A DNA stretch of 64,000 nucleotides from Anaerobaca lacustris. GTDB taxonomy: Bacteria; Planctomycetota; Phycisphaerae; Sedimentisphaerales; Anaerobacaceae. The DNA lies in the NCBI RefSeq assembly GCF_030012215.1, contig NZ_JASCXX010000006.1, positions 149,791 through 213,790 of the forward strand. The letters are read 5' to 3'. The notes beneath the pieces are model-generated. The model had not been told where the DNA came from. It did not search any database and saw only the letters and a program-made list of their open reading frames with translations. The stretch's first letter is position 1, and each line of letters starts with the position of its first letter. This document shows positions 17,971-26,965 of the stretch, piece after piece. A program made the translations under genes and the position numbers.

Positions 17971-18572
17971 CCCAATGCCGTGCCCCGTTCCATAACGTGA
18001 GCCGATGCACCCATCAGGGCGGTATAGATATGGGCCTGCAAAACCTCGGGCTCAGCGTCCGCTTCTGGATCGGCCAAGTCGATGATCCGCATGGACCAGG
18101 TGCCTTCATAGGGTTGCAGGACCGTTCCCGCCAATGCCTGGACCAGTGTGGCGGCTTCTGCTCTCGGACAGAAGTGCTCGCGATAGATCGCGACGTATTC
18201 GTGTCCGGGCAGGAACGTGTGCCGCAGGGTGAGGGGCCGGCCGTACGCCTCGCTGATCACCCCGGCGCCGACACGGGCCGCATAGCGAAACGAGGCGGTA
18301 ATCTCACGTTCGCCCGGGGCGATGTGGTACTCGTGGGTGCCGCCCTGGCCGATACAGGACGGACGAACGTTCCGGCCGTCGATGCGGAGGATCTTCAACT
18401 CCGTGGTGTTGACCAGCAGCAGCGACCGCGTCGCCTGGATCGTGGGCGATTGCCAGGGGCCTCGCGGCTCGCATCGACTGGTGCATTGCCGGGTGCAGCC
18501 GGACACACATACTGCGATCAACGATCCGGCAAGCAGAGACGAGATCATCCTACGAAGTGCTCGAACGCGCAT
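17964..18572 (-). CDS. Hypothetical lipoprotein, copy A of a tandem pair
   Basis: A 202-residue protein with a signal peptide and lipobox (CVSGC near residue 26), so probably outer- or inner-membrane anchored. The central region contains PWQSPTIQATRSLLLVN, which is identical in the neighbouring paralogue, followed by a beta-rich domain (HEYHIAPGEREITASFRYAA). No known family was recognised. The start was chosen because of a GGAGG site seven bases upstream. Copies A and B are both on the minus strand, B upstream. Confidence 0.7.
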   Translation of the reverse strand: MRVRALRRMISSLLAGSLIAVCVSGCTRQCTSRCEPRGPWQSPTIQATRSLLLVNTTELKILRIDGRNVRPSCIGQGGTHEYHIAPGEREITASFRYAARVGAGVISEAYGRPLTLRHTFLPGHEYVAIYREHFCPRAEAATLVQALAGTVLQPYEGTWSMRIIDLADPEADAEPEVLQAHIYTALMGASAHVMERGTALGY

Positions 18573-18604
18573 AACCCCACCTCCTTGTAGAGTAGGGCAT
18601 GCCG

Positions 18605-18624
18605 ATCCCGATGGACGTCGGGAT
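18605..18624. repeat. Intergenic palindromic repeat, copy 1
   Basis: A 20-base hairpin sequence with arms ATCCCGA and TCGGGAT around TGGACG. It lies between the two paralogous lipoprotein genes. The first 19 bases recur exactly at 26927-26945. It may be a REP-like element or a terminator-type stem. Confidence 0.5.
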
Positions 18625-18641
18625 TGGGACACCCCATGCGC

Positions 18642-19259
18642 CTAATACATGGTTGGATTCTCGGGGCCCTTGGCGATGCCGGGCACGTCCTTGACCCACG
18701 ACAGATAGGCTTGGGCGTCGGCTACCTCCGGCTCGAAACTCACAGAGGTATCGGCGACGTCCACGATCTCCAGCGTCCAATACAACTGCGGGGGATTCAA
18801 GACGTTGGTTGCGACGTCCGCGACGCCGAACCGCGCCTCGGGCGTGGGCCCCGCGTGCTCGCGGTAGACGGTCACGTATTCATGCCCGGCCAGGAACTCG
18901 TGCTCGGTTGTCAGAGGTCGCCCGTGCACGTCGGCCATCACGCCCTCGCTCGGCGGCGCGGCGTAGCGGAACACGGCGGTCAGCGTGTGTCGACCGGGCA
19001 GAAGGTGGTACTCCTCCACACCGTCGGCGCTGACGCAGGTCGGCCGAGCGCGGCGGCCGTCGATGCAGACGACCCTCAACTCGTCCCGGTTGACCAGCAG
19101 CAGGCTGCGCGTCGCCTGGATCGTAGGCGATTGCCAGGGGCTTCGCGGCACACACTTGGCGCCCGCGCAGTCGGTGCACCGACAACCCGCAAGAAAGGAC
19201 AAGAGAAGAAGTGCAACAGGAACGAACGGTCTGACCAAACGGCGTGCTCGAACGCACAT
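18642..19259 (-). CDS. Hypothetical lipoprotein, copy B of a tandem pair
   Basis: A 205-residue lipoprotein (lipobox FLAGC near residue 26) related to copy A along its length. Both share the SPWQSPTIQATRSLLLVN core, a YHLLPGRH/YHIAPGER-type segment, and PLT..H.FL.GHEYV..YREH. Cysteine pairs near the mature N-terminus (CRCTDCAGAKC) are a feature of both. The ribosome site (GGAGG seven bases before ATG) and flanks are also similar, indicating duplication. The function is unknown. Confidence 0.7.
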   Translation of the reverse strand: MCVRARRLVRPFVPVALLLLSFLAGCRCTDCAGAKCVPRSPWQSPTIQATRSLLLVNRDELRVVCIDGRRARPTCVSADGVEEYHLLPGRHTLTAVFRYAAPPSEGVMADVHGRPLTTEHEFLAGHEYVTVYREHAGPTPEARFGVADVATNVLNPPQLYWTLEIVDVADTSVSFEPEVADAQAYLSWVKDVPGIAKGPENPTMY

Positions 19260-19432
19260 AACCCTACCTCCTTATAGAGTTATTCGGTTCACGGATCTTC
19301 TGCCTCGAGTGTCGCATGGCCTCCAAGCCGCAACAGCCGGTGCATCTATTGAACTGGCCGTAAATATAGGACCTTGTGGTGGATTTGTCCAGCCTTTTCT
19401 GCTCGGAATGCGAAAATTGCGCCTTCCATCTG

Positions 19433-21664
19433 TCATTCACAGGGCAAAGTGACAGTGACGGTGGTGCCTTGGTTGGGGACGCTGGCCAGGGCGAGGGTCC
19501 CGCCGTTGAGTTGGATCAGGCGAGCGGCGTAGGCCAGGCCCATACCGCGCTTGCGGCCGGCGGGCTTGGCGCTGAAGAACGGATGGGTCGCCTTTCGCAG
19601 TGTCTCGGCGTCCATGCCGCAGCCGAGATCGCGAACCTGCAGCATGATCCCGTCGGCGCCCGGTTCGGCGCAGATCTTGATGGGCCCGGCCGGATCGGTG
19701 TACGACTCGATCGCGTTGGACAGGACGTTCGCCAGCGCCGAGACGACCTGGGCCGAATCGACGAACACCTCCGCGTCGGCCCTTACGCTCTGCACCTGGG
19801 CGTTGACGTGATCGACCTTGCTCTTCTGCCCGGCCAGCTCGACGGCCTCCTCGATGATCTGACGGACGGCGGTCCGGGTCGGTTTGGGTTTCGATGGCTC
19901 GGCAAATGCCATCAGATCGTCGATTACGCCGGTTGCTTCATCCACGTTGTCCTGGATCTGCTGAAGGTCCCGTCGCCGCTCCTCGTCAGCCTCGTTCTCC
20001 GCCAGCAGTTGGGCGCGGCCCGAGATGACCGACAGCGGGTTGTTCAGCTCATGGGCGACACCCGCCGCCATCTCGGCCAGGGCCTCCGTCGGCCTCTCCA
20101 CCGCCTTGGGCTTGTCGATCGGTCGGATGTCGCTCATCGCGCGAACGAGTCGCTCGGAGAACCGGGTCTGTTTTTCTTTCGCCATCGCCAATCCGAGCAC
20201 GGCTCCCGCCATCGACGCCGCCGTCTGGAACTTCTCGGCGAACAACGCCGCATCGCCCGGATAGTTCAGCTCGAAGGCCATCAGCGCGATGGCGCGGCCG
20301 TCCGAAAGCAATGGGGCGAGTCTGGTTCGACCGAGGTCGAGGTCGACGTCCACCTGCTCGATGAGCCAGCCGATATGGTCTTTCGCATCCAGCACGGTGA
20401 AGCGCTCTGCGAGCGGACGCGGGATTACGGGGCGGCTTTCGGGCGCCTCCAGCACCATCCTGTGGCTGTGGCCCAGGGCCTCGACAACGACGGTGTCGAC
20501 CGCTCCGGGGTGGACCCCGCCGGCCAGGCACAGGCACACCGAGCCGGTCTGGAAGAACCGTTGCCATCGGCGCGCCAGGCTCTCTGCGATGACAATGGCG
20601 CCGGTGCTCGGGCCGACGTCTCCAAGAAAATCGCGCGCGAAGTCCAGATAGTTCGACGCCATCTTGAGGTCGCGTGTTTCAGCGGACATCGCCGTTTGTC
20701 CGGTCGAGAGTCCGGCCGCGACGGCCTGAATCGCGTCGCAGTATCGCGCTGCGGCGTTGGGTATGGTCAGGCCCAGCACGTCGGCTTTGTCCGTCACCTC
20801 TTGCCCCAGGGCGTCAGCGATTCGAGCCAGCACCTGGCCATCGGCGTCGATGGCCTTGGCGATGGAACTGATCCGCTCGGGCGGATCGAAACTGCCCGAT
20901 CGGCCGATTCCGACGTGGCGAACGATGTGGTCGGCGGCCCATACGATGCGGGCGATACCCGTTTCGGGCAGGCCTTCCAGCATGGTGACGGCGTCGCTGT
21001 GGTGCAGCCAGATCGCCGTCGCGACCGGGTCGGGCAGCCGCCACTGGCGGGCCAACTGTTTGCCGAGCATGGCGTGATGGGTGCCGAGATGCTTCTGCTC
21101 GACGGTGTACAGGCTTGCGCCGGTGGCCTCGGCCTCCTGGACGATGGCGGCCAGGCTCTTGGGCATGATGTCCTGAAGCGCGAGCTTGCCGATGTCGTGG
21201 AGCAGGCCGGCCGAATAAGCCATGTGCGGGTCCAGGGCGGGCTGGCAGGCCTCGACGATGCGTCTGGCACAGATCGCCACCGCCAGGCTGTGGCGGATCA
21301 GGTCGGTCCGAGCCGGCCAGGCCGGCTGGTTCTGGCCGAATTCGATCTCGAAGCCGGCCGAGACCTTCAGGCCCAGAAGGGCGTCGCGCACTTCGTCGGC
21401 GTCGAGCCGGTCGAGGACGAGATGGATAGCGTGACGCTGGCCGATGGGGACCGCCGGACAGCGCTGCCCCAGGGATAGGATCCGCGCCGCCATTGCCGGC
21501 TCGCATTCGGCGATGTCACCGATCGAGCCGGCATGGAAACGACCCTGGAGCATCCGGGTCAGATACGCAACGGCGACGCACGGCGGCACCGAGAGGGCCT
21601 CGAGCTCGCCTGCGGCCAATTCCACCTTTCGGGAAGCGGCGGCGTTCACAGTTCGTTCGGCCAT
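19433..21664 (-). CDS. HDOD-domain sensor histidine kinase
   Basis: A 743-residue cytoplasmic hybrid. The N-terminal part (about 20-280) is an HDOD module with an HD motif, LLHDIGKLALQDI, near residue 154. The middle (about 320-500) looks GAF-like. The C-terminal kinase has the H-box EMAAGVAHELNNPLSVI (His about residue 538), N-box NVLSNAIESY, and G-boxes DLGCGM and GMGLAYAARL. No membrane helices are visible. It follows the response regulator gene on the same strand with a 119-base gap, so they are a likely pair. GAGGA precedes the ATG. Confidence 0.87.
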   Translation of the reverse strand: MAERTVNAAASRKVELAAGELEALSVPPCVAVAYLTRMLQGRFHAGSIGDIAECEPAMAARILSLGQRCPAVPIGQRHAIHLVLDRLDADEVRDALLGLKVSAGFEIEFGQNQPAWPARTDLIRHSLAVAICARRIVEACQPALDPHMAYSAGLLHDIGKLALQDIMPKSLAAIVQEAEATGASLYTVEQKHLGTHHAMLGKQLARQWRLPDPVATAIWLHHSDAVTMLEGLPETGIARIVWAADHIVRHVGIGRSGSFDPPERISSIAKAIDADGQVLARIADALGQEVTDKADVLGLTIPNAAARYCDAIQAVAAGLSTGQTAMSAETRDLKMASNYLDFARDFLGDVGPSTGAIVIAESLARRWQRFFQTGSVCLCLAGGVHPGAVDTVVVEALGHSHRMVLEAPESRPVIPRPLAERFTVLDAKDHIGWLIEQVDVDLDLGRTRLAPLLSDGRAIALMAFELNYPGDAALFAEKFQTAASMAGAVLGLAMAKEKQTRFSERLVRAMSDIRPIDKPKAVERPTEALAEMAAGVAHELNNPLSVISGRAQLLAENEADEERRRDLQQIQDNVDEATGVIDDLMAFAEPSKPKPTRTAVRQIIEEAVELAGQKSKVDHVNAQVQSVRADAEVFVDSAQVVSALANVLSNAIESYTDPAGPIKICAEPGADGIMLQVRDLGCGMDAETLRKATHPFFSAKPAGRKRGMGLAYAARLIQLNGGTLALASVPNQGTTVTVTLPCE

Positions 21665-21783
21665 GCCGGTATCCTCGTGGTTACGTCCCTTCGATGTGGT
21701 TCACCCGCCCCGATGAAACACCCTGTCCTTTCGTTTGTGGAGGGATGGCACGCGTCTGCTGCCGCGGCGTAGGTCCGACTCGC

Positions 21784-22350
21784 CTACGCGAACTGCAGGG
21801 CTGCATCGACCTTCTCCGTCAGTTCGGCGATCGTGAAGGGCTTGCGAATGAAGCTCTCGGCGCCCGACCGCAAGAGCTGGTCGATCTCTTCCTGTTTGAT
21901 GACGCCGCTGACGATGATGATGCGCGTGTTCTCGAACTCCGGATTGCTTCGAATGGTCTGGCAGACCACGTTGCCGTTGACGTCGGGCAACATGTAGTCG
22001 AGCAGAATCAGGTCCGGCCGAAACTGCTGTGTGGCCATGCCCGCCTCGTATCCGCTCGACGCCGTTCGGATGTCGAACCGGCCGTCCCGTGACAGAATGT
22101 CACTGATCAGCTCGACGATCTCGGCGTCGTCATCGACCACGAGCACCTTCTTTTTGCCCGAATCCAGATTGTCCAGCGGGATGTTGTTGTCCCTCATGAA
22201 CTTGATCAGATTCTGGCGTGGAATGCGGCGGAACTTCGACCCTGGCACGCGGAAGCCCCTCAGTCGGCCCGAATCGAAACAGCGAATGATGGTTTGCTGA
22301 CTGACCCTGCAGATCTCGGCGGCCTCGCCGGTGGTGAATAGATCCTTCAT
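21784..22350 (-). CDS. Response regulator with N-terminal helix-turn-helix
   Basis: A 188-residue protein. Residues about 1-55 form an excisionase/MerR-like HTH (FTTGEAAEICRVSQQTIIRCFDSGRLRGFRVPGSKFRRIPR). A receiver domain follows: acidic pocket VVDDD, phospho-acceptor Asp in LILLDYMLPD, Thr/Ser in IIVSG, and Lys in IRKPF. The DNA-binding domain lies before the receiver, the reverse of the common order. AAGGGG precedes the chosen ATG; an earlier ATG at 22380 has no ribosome site. It is probably phosphorylated by the adjacent HDOD kinase. Confidence 0.87.
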   Translation of the reverse strand: MKDLFTTGEAAEICRVSQQTIIRCFDSGRLRGFRVPGSKFRRIPRQNLIKFMRDNNIPLDNLDSGKKKVLVVDDDAEIVELISDILSRDGRFDIRTASSGYEAGMATQQFRPDLILLDYMLPDVNGNVVCQTIRSNPEFENTRIIIVSGVIKQEEIDQLLRSGAESFIRKPFTIAELTEKVDAALQFA

Positions 22351-23111
22351 CCTTGCCCCTTCCTTTTTCGCCAACTCCATTTGACAGAAGGCCGTTCCAG
22401 GTTGCCTTGATGCCCCACATTAACCATCGTCGGGCAATTTGTCAAGTCGAAAAAAGTGCCGAAGTCCCGCTTTTTACCATGATACCTAAATTCTTATCGG
22501 AGATGGACATCGGGGCAGGTTGAAGGCCTTCGGGTTGGGGGACTGTCCAACGCGTGACGCGGGGCGGGTTGCGTCTTTGTCCCCCCGCGCTGGTAGGCAG
22601 CCGACGCCGCGCAAACGTGACGCGGCGGTTCCCGTGCATCCTGTCGTTGTGGAGAGCGGATATCAAACACGATTGATATCCGCCTGTACCCGTCTGTCTC
22701 GGTCGAGCGGAGGCGACGGGGCGGATTGCCGTAGGGCGCGGCGTTGACACGGCGTCCGATATTAGCGGCGCAGGCCCCAGAATACTCCATCTTGAAGGCT
22801 GTCAGGCCATCTTGAGGCCTGGAGAACCCAGGAATATCCCAGCATGGTTTTTTGGGATTTGTGGTGAATGTGCCGCCGGTTGTGGCCGATAGGTCCGCAG
22901 TTGACAGCGCGGATGCGATGTCAAGGGTATTTAATGGCGCCCCTTCAGTTGAAGAAGATCTGTGCAGGTCGTGTAGACGTTCGTGTCGGACTTCGGTTGG
23001 TCCGAATCTGTTAGGTGCCGGTTCAGCGTAGGCGCCCAGAGGCCTGGAGACCGTACGCCCACGCTGCCGGTGCTCGGCCTCTTGGACGACCCTGATTTTG
23101 GAGGTTCAGTT
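22351..23111. other. Long gene-free region before cheW with several hairpins
   Basis: About 760 bases without a credible gene. It contains a GGGGGAC (22537-22543)/GTCCCCC (22579-22585) pair, CGCCGCG (22605-22611)/CGCGGCG (22621-22627), a perfect 11-base dyad at 22656-22683, and CAGGCC (22803-22808)/GGCCTG (22816-22821). It must carry the divergent promoters for the response regulator and cheW. The cluster of stems between 22530 and 22700 could be a structured RNA. Confidence 0.5.
22656..22683. promoter_or_regulatory. Perfect 11-base inverted repeat
   Basis: GCGGATATCAA and TTGATATCCGC flank ACACGA, with no mismatch over 22 paired bases. There is no following T tract, so an operator or an RNA stem is more likely than a terminator. 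It lies between two divergent signalling operons. Confidence 0.55.
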
Positions 23112-23633
23112 ATGACAAACGACGTGAAGCGGATTCAGGAGGCGCTGGGGTCCTCGCCAAACAAGGAGGGCAAATACCTCACGTTCGCGCTGGGCCGCGA
23201 GGAATACGGCCTGGAGATCCTCAAGGTGCGCGAGATCATCGGCTACATCGACGTGACCGCTGTCCCGCAGACGCCTCATTACGTCAAAGGCGTGGTCAAC
23301 CTGCGCGGCCAGGTCATCCCCGTGATCGATCTGCGCGCCAAGTTCGGGATGGAGACCGCCGAGATCACCGGACAGACCTGCATCATCGTCGTCGAGATCG
23401 CGCAGGGTGGACGGACGTTCAGTACGGGCATCACCGTCGATCGCGTGCAGGAGGTCCTCGACGTGGGGGGCGACGACATCGAGGGCCCGCCCGAGTTCGG
23501 TACGAGCATGGACAGCCGTTTCATTCTCGGCATCGCCAAGATCGGCAACTCGGTCAAGATCCTGCTCGATATCGACAAGGTCCTGGCCGGGGAGAGCCTG
23601 GATGGTGTGCACCAGGACCTGCAGGAGCAGTGA
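23112..23633 (+). CDS. cheW: Chemotaxis coupling protein CheW
   Basis: A 173-residue adaptor linking chemoreceptors to the CheA kinase. The family core is present: KYLTFALGREEYGLEILKVREIIG, VPQTPHYVKGVVNLRGQVIPVIDLR, and TGITVDRVQEVLDV. The ATG follows GGAGG at a normal distance; an upstream in-frame extension to 22983 lacks a ribosome site. The next gene, 116 bases on, is a chemoreceptor, so the two probably act together. CheA is not in the window. Confidence 0.92.
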   Translation: MTNDVKRIQEALGSSPNKEGKYLTFALGREEYGLEILKVREIIGYIDVTAVPQTPHYVKGVVNLRGQVIPVIDLRAKFGMETAEITGQTCIIVVEIAQGGRTFSTGITVDRVQEVLDVGGDDIEGPPEFGTSMDSRFILGIAKIGNSVKILLDIDKVLAGESLDGVHQDLQEQ

Positions 23634-23749
23634 TGGAACAGAGATGACAGCTTCTTGTTGTCGGCCCGTCGGACGCTCCGCTGTGCGCAGACAAAGCCGC
23701 TGTCTTGTGTAGAGTGACCATACAATACTGAGGTGAAAGGGCAAATCCA

Positions 23750-25765
23750 ATGTTGAAGAACATGACAATCGGAAGAAAACTCGCGCTGGGATTCGGCGTT
23801 GTGCTCGTTCTGTTGACGCTGACGGGAGTTATCGCCTTTCGTGGTGTCAGCGGGATGGAAACGGATGCCGAAGAGGTGATTCACAAGAACGTACTTGTGA
23901 AGGATCTGTCGCAAGGTGAAATCGCCCATCTAAACTGGGCAAACCAGGTTGTCGCGCTGATCACCGACGAGAGCATCACGCAACTGAGTGTGGAAACGGA
24001 CCACCACAAATGCGCTTTCGGTCAGTGGCTCTACAGTGACGCGCGCAAGGAAGCGGAGAGACAAGTCCCTGAACTGGCGTCTATCCTGAAGGAAATCGAG
24101 AGGCCCCATCAGGAACTCCATGAGTCCGCCATTGAGATCGACCACCACTTCCAACAAGCCGACGCGGTGCTTCCCGGTCTTCTGGCAACCCGCATGGTGG
24201 ACCATTTGAAGTGGGCCGACCTGATTCGTGACGCTTTCCTGAATGGTAAGACATCGCTGGAGGTGGAGACGGATCCAACCCGCTGCGCTCTGGGGCAATG
24301 GCTCACCAGCGCGGAGGGAAAGAAGGCCTACGAAGAGGCGGGCCCCGAATTGAAGCGCGCATGGGACCAGATGTTGGTCGTTCACCGTGCGTTGCACGAA
24401 TCGGCGGTGGATGTCTGCAGGCACATCGCCGAAGGTGAGCAGGGCAGGGTCGCAGCCAAGAAAGTGTTTGACGAGCGGACCATGCCCTTGCTCGAGCAGA
24501 CGCTCGGTCACATGGAGCAGATGAAACTTGCGGCCGAGCAGGCTCTCGAGGGCCAGAACCTCGCCAAACAGGTCCTTGTCACGAAGACCAAGCCGTGTCT
24601 GCACACGGTACAGGGACTGCTCCATCAAGCGGTCGGTTGCGTCGACGAGGTTGTTACCCGTACGAACGACGGCATGATGGCCTCTGCAAGACTCACCAAA
24701 TGGAGCGTTGGCGTTCTCAGTGTCGTTGCGGTTGCAATCGGAATCGTGGCAGCGGTCCTGATTGCCCGTGGCATCCTGTCGGCTCTGACGAAGATCATCG
24801 CCAGTCTCAAAGAAGGGTCCGAGCAGGTGGCGGCGGCGTCGGGGCAGGTCTCGGCGGCGTCGCAGTCGCTGGCCGAAGGGGCGACCGAACAGGCCGCCGG
24901 TCTGGAAGAGACTTCTTCGAGCCTGGAAGAGATGTCGTCGATGACCAAGCAGAACGCCGACAACGCTCAGCAGGCCAATGCCTTGGCCGGCGAGGCCCGC
25001 AAGGCCGCCGACACCGGCGCCGAATCCATGACCCGGATGAGCAAGGCCATCAACGACATCCAGAAGAGTTCCGACGAGACCGCCAAGATCATCAAGGTGA
25101 TCGACGAGATCGCCTTCCAGACGAACCTGCTGGCCCTGAACGCCGCGGTCGAAGCGGCCCGGGCCGGCGAGGCGGGCAAGGGCTTCGCGGTGGTCGCCGA
25201 AGAGGTTCGCAATCTCGCAATGCGGTCGGCCGAGGCCGCCAAGAACACGGCGAACATGATCGAAGAGTCCGTCAAGAACTCCAAGAACGGCGTCGACATC
25301 GCCACGGAGGTCGGCAAGGTCCTCGAACAGATCGTCCAGAGCGTCGGCAAGACCACGAACCTGGTCGGCGAGATCGCGGCCGCCTCGCAGGAGCAGGCGC
25401 AGGGCATCGATCAGGTCAACACCGCCGTGTCGCAGATGGACAAGGTGACCCAGCAGAACGCCGCCAACGCCGAGGAAAGCGCCAGCGCCTCGGAGGAACT
25501 CAGCAGCCAGGCCGAGAGCATGAACGAGATCGTCGGCGAACTGGTTGCTCTGGTTGGAGGCGCATCGGGAAAGCCCAGGTCGGCCGGTCCTCAGCGTGGT
25601 GGACGACGCGGGGAACTCTCACGGTCGGACCATGTCTACCATGACATCGCCTCGGCTGCGCCGGCCCGGACGCCCAAGGCCAAGCAGGGCCACGTTGCCA
25701 AGCCGGCCGTCAAGAGACCGATCCCTCTGGACGAAGACGAGCGACTGGATCACTTCAACAGCTAA
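23750..25765 (+). CDS. Methyl-accepting chemotaxis protein with two CZB domains
   Basis: A 671-residue receptor. Membrane helices are at about 11-32 and 319-341, enclosing an exported sensor region. That region holds two chemoreceptor zinc-binding (CZB) domains in tandem. The first has H60, C88 (CAFGQWL) and H120/H124. The second has H152, C179 (CALGQWL) and H212/H216, the expected one-Cys three-His zinc ligands. After TM2 comes the signalling domain, with the conserved hairpin FQTNLLALNAAVEAARAGEAGKGFAVVAEEVRNLA. CZB domains are more often cytoplasmic. It follows cheW. A GGTGAAAGGG site lies upstream of the ATG. Confidence 0.9.
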   Translation: MLKNMTIGRKLALGFGVVLVLLTLTGVIAFRGVSGMETDAEEVIHKNVLVKDLSQGEIAHLNWANQVVALITDESITQLSVETDHHKCAFGQWLYSDARKEAERQVPELASILKEIERPHQELHESAIEIDHHFQQADAVLPGLLATRMVDHLKWADLIRDAFLNGKTSLEVETDPTRCALGQWLTSAEGKKAYEEAGPELKRAWDQMLVVHRALHESAVDVCRHIAEGEQGRVAAKKVFDERTMPLLEQTLGHMEQMKLAAEQALEGQNLAKQVLVTKTKPCLHTVQGLLHQAVGCVDEVVTRTNDGMMASARLTKWSVGVLSVVAVAIGIVAAVLIARGILSALTKIIASLKEGSEQVAAASGQVSAASQSLAEGATEQAAGLEETSSSLEEMSSMTKQNADNAQQANALAGEARKAADTGAESMTRMSKAINDIQKSSDETAKIIKVIDEIAFQTNLLALNAAVEAARAGEAGKGFAVVAEEVRNLAMRSAEAAKNTANMIEESVKNSKNGVDIATEVGKVLEQIVQSVGKTTNLVGEIAAASQEQAQGIDQVNTAVSQMDKVTQQNAANAEESASASEELSSQAESMNEIVGELVALVGGASGKPRSAGPQRGGRRGELSRSDHVYHDIASAAPARTPKAKQGHVAKPAVKRPIPLDEDERLDHFNS

Positions 25766-25775
25766 CCCCTTCACA

Positions 25776-25831
25776 CAGCCGATGGGCATTCCAGGCGGCG
25801 CAGAACGGTCTGCCTGGAATGCCGTCGGCTG
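25776..25831. terminator. Bidirectional hairpin between chemoreceptor and purC
   Basis: Arms 25776-25796 and 25812-25831 pair over about 20 bases (CAGCCGA...CCAGGC with GCCTGG...TCGGCTG) with one bulge. It sits between two convergent genes. The T tract is weak on either side. Confidence 0.6.
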
Positions 25832-25843
25832 GTTTCGGCCGGT

Positions 25844-26740
25844 TCAGGACCTCCAGGCAAAGGGTTTGCCGGTGAGGCGCTCGTAGGCTTCGATGTATTT
25901 GTCGCTGGTCTTGGCGACGATGTCCGGCGGCAGCTCGACGCCGGGGCCGGACTTATTGAACTTGATCTCTTCAAGGTAGTTGCGGACGAACTGCTTGTCG
26001 AAACTCTCCTGGTCGCGGCCCGCTTCGTACTTGTCGGCCGGCCAGAAGCGCGACGAGTCCGGCGTGAGCACCTCGTCGATCAGGATGATCTTGCCGTCGA
26101 CCAGGCCCCACTCGAACTTTGTGTCGGCCAGGATCAGCCCTTTGCTTTCGGCGTAGGCGCTGCCCTTCTGGAAGATCTCGATACTGCGGTCGCGGACGTA
26201 CGCCGCCTTCTCCGAGCCGATGATCTCGGCGGCCCGCTCGAAACTGATGTTCTCATCGTGAGCGCCCAACTCGGCCTTGGTGGCGGGCGTGAAGATCGGT
26301 TCGGGCAGCTTCTGGCACTGCTTCAGGCCCGCCGGCAGCTTCACGCCGCAGACCGTGCCGTCCGCCTGATACTCCTTCCAGCCCGAACCCGCCAGGTAGC
26401 CGCGCACGACGCACTCGATCGGCAGCACTTCGACCTTTTTCACCAGCATGGTGCGGCCGGCAAGCTGGTCGGCGTGGTCGCAAAACGGGTTGGGGAAGCC
26501 GGCGACGTCGTCGTCGATCAGATGGTGCTCGACCTGGCCGGCGAAGAATTCGAACCAGAACTTCGAGATCTGCGTCAGGACGATGCCCTTATAAGGAATG
26601 CCGTTGGTCATAATCACGTCGAACGCGCTGATCCGGTCGGTCGCCGCGATCAGCAGCGTCTCGCCCAGGTCATAGATATCGCGGACTTTTCCCCGGCTCG
26701 GCTTCGTGCCGGCGATACTCGTCTGTAGCACGGTCTGCAT
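25844..26740 (-). CDS. purC: Phosphoribosylaminoimidazole-succinocarboxamide synthase
   Basis: A 298-residue SAICAR synthetase of purine synthesis, joining aspartate to CAIR with ATP. Motifs include GKVRDIYDLG near residue 17, ATDRISAFD, ECVVRGYLAGSGW, and LADTKFEWG...LIDEVLTPDSSRFW in the C-terminal half. The length fits the eukaryote-like, approximately 300-residue class. AAAGGA seven bases upstream supports the ATG. It stands alone, divergent from the symporter gene. Confidence 0.95.
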   Translation of the reverse strand: MQTVLQTSIAGTKPSRGKVRDIYDLGETLLIAATDRISAFDVIMTNGIPYKGIVLTQISKFWFEFFAGQVEHHLIDDDVAGFPNPFCDHADQLAGRTMLVKKVEVLPIECVVRGYLAGSGWKEYQADGTVCGVKLPAGLKQCQKLPEPIFTPATKAELGAHDENISFERAAEIIGSEKAAYVRDRSIEIFQKGSAYAESKGLILADTKFEWGLVDGKIILIDEVLTPDSSRFWPADKYEAGRDQESFDKQFVRNYLEEIKFNKSGPGVELPPDIVAKTSDKYIEAYERLTGKPFAWRS

Positions 26741-26926
26741 CAGGAGTTCCTTTCACCTGTCGATTGGGCCATGCCCACTGTTTGAGCATCATCCGACGAG
26801 AGGTCGGCATGCGCGGCACACCTTACCCGACTCGCCTGGCTGTGTCAATCCCGACGCAGGGCCGTCACACTTCACGCTTGACAGGTCCCACTGGACAACC
26901 CACACTCTGCCGCGACGCACCGATTG

Positions 26927-26945
26927 ATCCCGATGGACGTCGGGA
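26927..26945. repeat. Intergenic palindromic repeat, copy 2
   Basis: Identical over 19 bases to the element at 18605-18623, with arms TCCCGA and TCGGGA around TGGACG. It lies 20 bases before the symporter start. Confidence 0.5.
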
Positions 26946-26965
26946 CACTCTCTGGAAGGGCGCGC

